Source: Siphlonurus alternatus
Taxonomy: Eukaryota > Arthropoda > Insecta > Ephemeroptera > Siphlonuridae
Assembly (NCBI GenBank): GCA_949825025.1
Contig: OX463784.1
Span: forward strand, 10,299,431 to 10,363,430
Reading direction: 5' to 3'
DNA length: 64,000 bases
The translations under genes and the position numbers were made by a program. Position 1 is the first letter of the stretch; every line of letters begins with the position of its first letter. The notes below the pieces were generated by a model, which had not been told where the DNA came from, made no database searches, and saw only the letters and a list, made by a program, of their open reading frames with translations. Positions 58,473 to 64,000 of the stretch are shown piece by piece.

Positions 58473-59196
58473 TACCCAGCAAACCATGCCTTGCTGGCCT
58501 ACAGCTGGCCAGCTGCTGGTCTGCTGCTGGTACTGCTGGCAGATGGCTTGCCAGCAGAGGCCAGCAGTCGGCCATCTGACGGAGTGACAGCATGCGGCTT
58601 GCCTTCAGAGGCCCATATGCTGGCCAGCACTGGTATGCCATCCATAAATTTTGATTTTGAAATTTTTTCGGGACAAATAATTTTTATTTTTGAAACATGT
58701 ATTTCTAACATCCCTCAACTTAAATTCGTAAGAAAATATTAAAAATTTTAAAAAAATTATACTTTTATGCTACTTTTCTTACAGTTTGTGTTGAAATCTT
58801 CATTTCCGTATAAGTTCAAATATTTTGAATAATAAGTAAGCACTAACATAAAATATTTACTAACAATCACCCAAGTGTAGGGGATAGGACACCTGCCTAC
58901 GGTGCCAATGGTCCTGAGTTCGATTCCTGGTGGTGACAATTTTTTTATTCAATTTGATAATTTTTTCTTATTTTGCTTATATTAATTAAGCATAAAAATA
59001 ATTTTCAGGTGATACTGAATGATTTTAATTTAATTGCAAATTAAATTAAAATTTGTGATGGCATGCCAGCGCTGGGTCCAGCATCTGGCCGGTATACAAG
59101 AAAAGCGCAGAACCAGCATGGCTTGCCAGCGCATGCCAGCAGTGGCAAGCCGGTCTGTGGCCAGCTGTAGGCCAGCAGGTTTTGGTTTGCTGGGTA
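58473..59196. mobile_element. 724-bp inverted-repeat element with 4-bp target duplication
   Basis: The termini TACCCAGCAAACC and GGTTTGCTGGGTA are flanked by GTAA on both sides (58469-58472 and 59197-59200). Both ends carry multiple GCTGGCC/GGCCAGC and TGCCAGCA words giving about 150-bp GC-rich arms. The AT-rich core contains a tRNA-like promoter (58866-58937). A 4-bp duplication would fit families such as Chapaev-type elements, but this is not certain. Confidence 0.88.
58866..58937 (+). other. tRNA-like sequence within the 724-bp element
   Basis: Contains GGATAGGACACCTGCC (A-box-like, in a GTGT/ACAC D-stem) and, 30 nt on, GAGTTCGATTCCTGG (B box). The acceptor ends TCACC / GGTGA can pair, but the anticodon and T stems are poor, so it is a tRNA relic or SINE head, not a functional tRNA. 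T-rich sequence follows at once. Confidence 0.4.
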
Positions 59197-59199
59197 GTA

Positions 59200-60795
59200 A
59201 TTAAATCATTTAAAATTCCAACTTTTATTGTAATGAAACCGACAAACAAAAATCCGCAAATTAATTATAACAGCATTATAATATATATTTTTCTGAAAAT
59301 TTGGTTTATTTAAATAATTAGAATTAAATATAAAATCATGCTTATCAATGTATTTAATTAGAAGTACTTGATTTTCAAACATATATAAAATATCAATAAT
59401 AATATTTGATATCTATTAAAAAAATCAATTTAAAATTCATAAAATTAATGTTTTAAAAAATATTTTAAATTTATTTAGTTATGAAAATAAAGACAAAATT
59501 AAAATTAGTTTTTTTTTTACAGCATGAACTTTATACTTGCACCTCATTTGCTGTGGGGCTGTAGCTCCAAGACAGAAAATTTTGCAGTTGGGGGAAGTAA
59601 AAAGAGCATTACCTATCCCAGAAAGTTCACCACGCCTCTATAAGACTATGGCAATGCCTACAAACATAGCAGGGGTAAATTTTTTGTGTCCAGAAGTAGT
59701 TAAGTGTATTTACAGTTGTATCCCATGACCAACGTAGACCTTTCAAGTGTGATCTCACTTTTCCTGAGTCTTATCGATGTAGCTAATTTGTCGCCTATTA
59801 ATAATGTCAGAAACGCTGTAAAAAAAATACAACAAAAATTTTATAACTTTTAAAACATGTACTGTACTGTATATCAGGCTTACAATTAGATATAAAAAAA
59901 ACTCTTAAGGTATATTTTATTCTCAGAAGGGAGTTTTTAATTTCATACAATTTACAATAAGTATAAATTTATCGAAATTCTTGATTCAATGTTAATGGTT
60001 TATTTTATTTTAGTTAATTCAAGGTTGATTATTAGTGAGATACATTATTAACTGCAATACAATTTTTGTATGCAGACCTGAAGAATCCTTTTAAACATTA
60101 AACTATTATTGACATGGCAACTCAAAGCGTAACATTGTTATTATATAAAACATTATGTATTAAAAAATGAAAACACATTTAAGTAACAAATCTATTTTAA
60201 AATATTTAAATCCAGTTTGTAATTAATATTAATATATAATAAAACAATTAAAAAAAATGATTTAAATATATATTTAAATAAAAAACAATCAGAATAAAAT
60301 TACTTGATTTTTAATAGAAAATAACAATACCTGTATCTATCAACTCATGTTTCTAAGCTACTTGGCACGATCATTTCCACAAAAAATAATTACTATTTAT
60401 ATTATAATAATAATACTTTTTTATGAAAAATCGAAAAATCGCTACTTCTCCTCTCATCGTGACATCACGCCGAAGGCTGTTGCGCTACCTTGCTTCTCAC
60501 AGCCCCAAGCTAAGTGCTATTATTAGGCACTCGTCAGTTTGAATTCCTCCAACCAACCTCAACACTCCGTACTTTCCCACCAGTATACGACACTTTGGTA
60601 CATTCAATTTAAAGCTGTTAATTAAATCTATAATCAATCAATAATTAATTATGAGCTTGATTGATAATGGATATTAAACATGATGAAGTACCATAGTGTA
60701 CTTATGATTTATAATAACAGCTTAAGTACACATTGATTATGAATAATGTACAATTATATACAATTGAAATGTTATGCATTGGAATTGAGCTTAAC
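59200..60795. other. AT-rich sequence; one MITE fragment and one GC-richer island
   Basis: At 59540-59695 a fragment of the TGGACACCACGAACTT MITE (inverted; CCAGCGGG-poor, with TTCACCACGCCTCTATAAGA). At about 60445-60600 a GC-richer, non-repetitive island with no long frame, which could be an exon or promoter. Confidence 0.45.
59540..59695. mobile_element. Fragment of the TGGACACCACGAACTT MITE
   Basis: GGGGCTGTAGCTCCAAGACA, then TTCACCACGCCTCTATAAGA and AAACATAGCAGGGGTAAATT, ending TTTGTGTCCAG, matches the right half of 27016-27198. Confidence 0.65.
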
Positions 60796-60799
60796 AATA

Positions 60800-61103
60800 G
60801 AGGCTTCAAGCCTAGTGAGTGCGCTCGCGCTGCGCAAATGTTGTCGATAAGGTCCATCTTGCACTTGAAAATGAAGCAAATTGTTTTTTAAACTGTTCTT
60901 GGTTATAAATCAAGTAAAAAATCTAAATCTTGAATTATGTACCACTGTATTTTTCAGTTTGGACCGAAGTGCCGTAAAGGAATTTTCCCTAAAAAATCTT
61001 ATTCTTATATGGTGAAAAAATGAATTCGCGTTTTTTTTTTTTTTTTTACATAGGTTTGGTATAGCGGGTGGGAACACCGAAAAATCAGCTGACTTGAAGC
61101 CTC
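60800..61103. mobile_element. MITE with GAGGCTTCAAG ends, TA target
   Basis: GAGGCTTCAAG / CTTGAAGCCTC flanked by TA (60798-60799 and 61104-61105). AT-rich non-coding centre with a T run near 61035. Degraded relative at 12055-12225. Confidence 0.8.
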
Positions 61104-61109
61104 TATGTT

Positions 61110-62118
61110 GTCTGATAATTTAACTGTATACATCTGGGCATCATGAACTTTATTCCTGCTTTTTTTGTATGTGATCCTTGTAATACAGTCATGAAAGCAA
61201 GAAAAAAAGATAAAACTGCCTTTACTAGTAGTGGATGATTACTTTAAATATAATATCAATGGACCCCCAACTTTGAAATTTTTACTGAAGAAAATAAAGA
61301 ATGTCAAATTATAGTAATCTAAAAAAATTCTGAGACTGAGAATTATTTTTACAATTAATTGAAAATATTGCTGCATTGATGCAATTAATCCTTAATAAAA
61401 TGATCAGGGGCGTGGCCGCTCTTCAATAATTTTTTTAAAACAGTTCACAGTCTCAAAAAAAAAACATCTGAAAATCAGATTGGAAACTTTTATTCATTTC
61501 TGCAGTGAAAAAAATTTAATGTAGATCATCAATTAAGTATTATAATATGTATGTCTGATTTGAAGACTTATTTTGAAATGTTAATTGTAGTCTAGTTTTG
61601 GGGGGTAATAAGATTGGTCGCCCTCCTTACCTCCATCAAAGCTACCAAGCAATTTTCATTTCTTTCTCACTTACAATTAACTAGTATTGTATTTCCTGCA
61701 AATCAGGTTAACATTCTAACTGTCCCGTGTTGTACATGAATAATGAAGCACGAACTTCCATTTTCCCACTACAATTTCTATATGCTTTACACATTAAATC
61801 TGTTGTATATTCATTTCCCACATCTACCAAGTTAATAATTAATAAACACATTGGCTTAATTCTGCATGATGTGAGCGGCGACAAATGACTGATTTCCTGA
61901 ATGAAAATTAACATGATGTCATCGTGGATTGATCAAATTTAAATGCCATATTATCAGCTGGTACAACACTATAACATTTAATATGGGTCATTTAAATCAA
62001 TCCCAGCTTTAATATAAATTTATTGCCTTATCTTACGCGTGGGGATTGCTATTTTAAAGTACTGCTTTACCATGCATGCCATTAATTTAATAAAATTTAC
62101 ATTGAAATATAGAAATTG
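61110..62118. other. AT-rich sequence, no gene seen
   Basis: A short left-end remnant of the TGGACACC family (CTGGGCATCATGAACTTTAT) at about 61135. Otherwise nothing recognisable. Confidence 0.5.

Positions 62119-62175
<57 letters not shown>
62119..62175. repeat. (CT)n microsatellite
   Basis: About 57 bp of CT with one TTT interruption. Confidence 0.98.
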
Positions 62176-62178
<3 letters not shown>

Positions 62179-62521
62179 TTTTCGCACAAAGAAACAAACA
62201 CTGCTTGGTGTTATGAAAAATGATTCCCCATCTTGTGCTAACCAAGTTCAAGGTTGCTTGACTTCGCTTACTTCGTTGGTTGTGTAATTTGCATTAACCA
62301 ACAAGGTTATATTACGTTATAAGCTTGGTTGATCTGAATAGTGCTTGACAAAAAAAAAAAAAAACACAAATATGATTGTTTAATAAATATGCTAAACTGA
62401 GATTTTGATTATATATTATTATATTTGAACTGTACTTATAAGTTTTCTCCACACAAATTCCTTATGAACATAAAATCAATCAGATACAGAAAATGTACAA
62501 TAAAAGGCAGGGTTTACTAAC

Positions 62522-62597
62522 AGACCATATTCTGGGGGCATACATGACCAAAATGTGTCAATTGCCCCAAAATAACAACCAACCAAGACCATATTCT
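62522..62597. mobile_element. 52-bp insertion flanked by 12-bp direct repeats
   Basis: AGACCATATTCT at 62522-62533 and 62586-62597 flanks a 52-bp core (CATACATGACCAAAATGTGT ... AACAACCAACCA) that matches the core at 22154-22207. The left flank is the GTTTACTAACAGACC end of the 9500-9629 MITE family. Confidence 0.7.
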
Positions 62598-62599
62598 AT

Positions 62600-64000
62600 A
62601 TAGAGATTTTGTCACTTGAAATATAAAATAAATAAATATATTTGTAGCTGTATATATATTTCCTGTGGAGTCACTATAATATAATATATTCGTCGCATCA
62701 TTTCAATTTGAGCTTGCTACATAATTTTGTCATACATAAATATTGATAATAATCCTATAAATTTAACATGACAAATTTTATTTTGACAATTAAGCTTGAA
62801 ACTATAAAATTATACTGCTAATTCCATGCTGAAAACTCTTATTTTCCTCATATATACAATGACTTATTTAAACACATAAACATAATGGAGATAATTAGTA
62901 CGACCGCATAACATTATTGACATATTTTATGTCTTTATTATCTAGTCAATTAGACAATGGTTTAACTTAAAATGTATTATATCTTAGACAATGAGATATG
63001 CTTCAAACATACAACTTACACAATTATGTACCATACATAAGTTTTTTTATATAATATATGTAAAAATATTATTATATTGTATTTTTGACTATATATAAAT
63101 TATGTACAGTCATTATACTGAAAATGACGTGATAGATGACGTGATAGGAATTATTTTGTATGTACATACATTGAAAAAGTCATCTATAAAAAACTTAACT
63201 TACAACATTTTTTTATTTACTTCATAAAATATTGTTACATGGATGATATTAAAATATTTAATTATTTAATAAAATAATAAAATTTTGTTATAAAATATAG
63301 AATAAAATAAAAAGTATCATTGCATGTTTTTTTTTTGTTTTTTTTCAAAGTGACCTTAAATTAAAGATTTATATAAATATAATCGACAACTGATATTATT
63401 TGTGCAAATATGTAAATTAATTCATCGCACTCTGCAGGATTGAATTAAAATTACCTTATACTAAATGAGTAGTTCAGGGACTCTCACTAATTAATCAATG
63501 AACAAATATGATTAATAAATTGTATCCCTAAAGTAGATATCCAATATTCTATGTTATAAAATATTATTGTAAACTAATAGGATTACAAAGAATAAGTGTC
63601 CCATATTTTTATAACGTATGCTTTAATTATTTAAGATTTATAATAAATAAAAATCTCTAATGTTACATAATATATTATAAAAAAAATACAGTACTCTAAA
63701 TTAGTGTCAAATTTTGTAAAATTATCAATAAATTGTATACTTGCTAATAAAGAACTTATCTATTTATTATAATCATAATATCATTTTTATATCATATTTT
63801 TTACTAATATTAAAATGCTCGTATATTTTTAAATTAAAATACATAAATTAAATAAAATTTTATTTTAAAACAACATAATAATGCAATTTAAAAATATTAT
63901 TTACTGTATTTTTATAAGCAACGTAAATTTTAATTAAAAAATTGTAAAATTTTATTTTTTATAAAAATAACAACTAAAGTTGCTTTATCAGGGATGGCAT
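62600..64000. other. AT-rich sequence, no gene seen
   Basis: Very AT-rich to the end of the window; no open frame or clear repeat. Confidence 0.6.

Overview
The window is AT-rich intergenic or intronic DNA from an animal genome, most likely an invertebrate. It has long (GA)n and (TA)n microsatellites, a 200-base assembly gap (14153-14352), an intact non-LTR retrotransposon, several tRNA- or 5S-rRNA-derived SINEs, and dozens of short inverted-repeat DNA elements. No base run proves the species. The retrotransposon's reverse transcriptase resembles the Jockey/CR1 group common in arthropods, so an arthropod is my guess only. I recognise no host protein-coding gene with confidence; a few short protein-like open frames are listed as weak exon candidates.

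Layout. About 870-6600 holds one complete two-ORF non-LTR element on the minus strand. ORF1 (4080-6395) carries a TARG1/OARD1-like macro domain and a nine-copy 45-bp in-frame minisatellite. ORF2 (1082-4141) has apurinic-endonuclease and reverse-transcriptase domains with catalytic residues in place. ORF2 has no AUG before its endonuclease domain and overlaps the end of ORF1 by 62 nt in the +1 frame, so it is probably made by frameshifting. A truncated 3' end of a related element lies at 24680-24900.

From 6600 to 30000 the sequence is AT-rich and dotted with MITEs: palindromic elements flanked by TTAA (15756-16019, 19490-19839, 27505-27881) and elements flanked by TA (28813-29025). It also holds 5S-derived SINEs (12891-13150, 20148-20570), a tRNA-derived SINE (15215-15436) and GA repeats. 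At 31840-34129 lies a 2.29-kb foldback element made of two 1.1-kb arms, each with tandem ~131-bp repeats. From 34 to 50 kb there are further palindromic MITEs. A second, nearly identical copy of the 350-bp TTAA palindrome is at 51020-51367. At 55439-56689 a degenerate hAT transposon has GC-rich subterminal repeat arrays around a transposase remnant. A 724-bp inverted-repeat element with a 4-bp target duplication is at 58473-59196.

How the parts relate: the retrotransposon is the only element here whose proteins look functional. The SINEs and MITEs are non-autonomous and depend on enzymes encoded elsewhere. The most notable feature is the ADP-ribosyl-hydrolase-like macro domain inside a LINE ORF1. 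Next are the non-AUG/frameshift arrangement of ORF2, the giant foldback element, and two ~53-bp insertions each flanked by 12-14-bp direct repeats.
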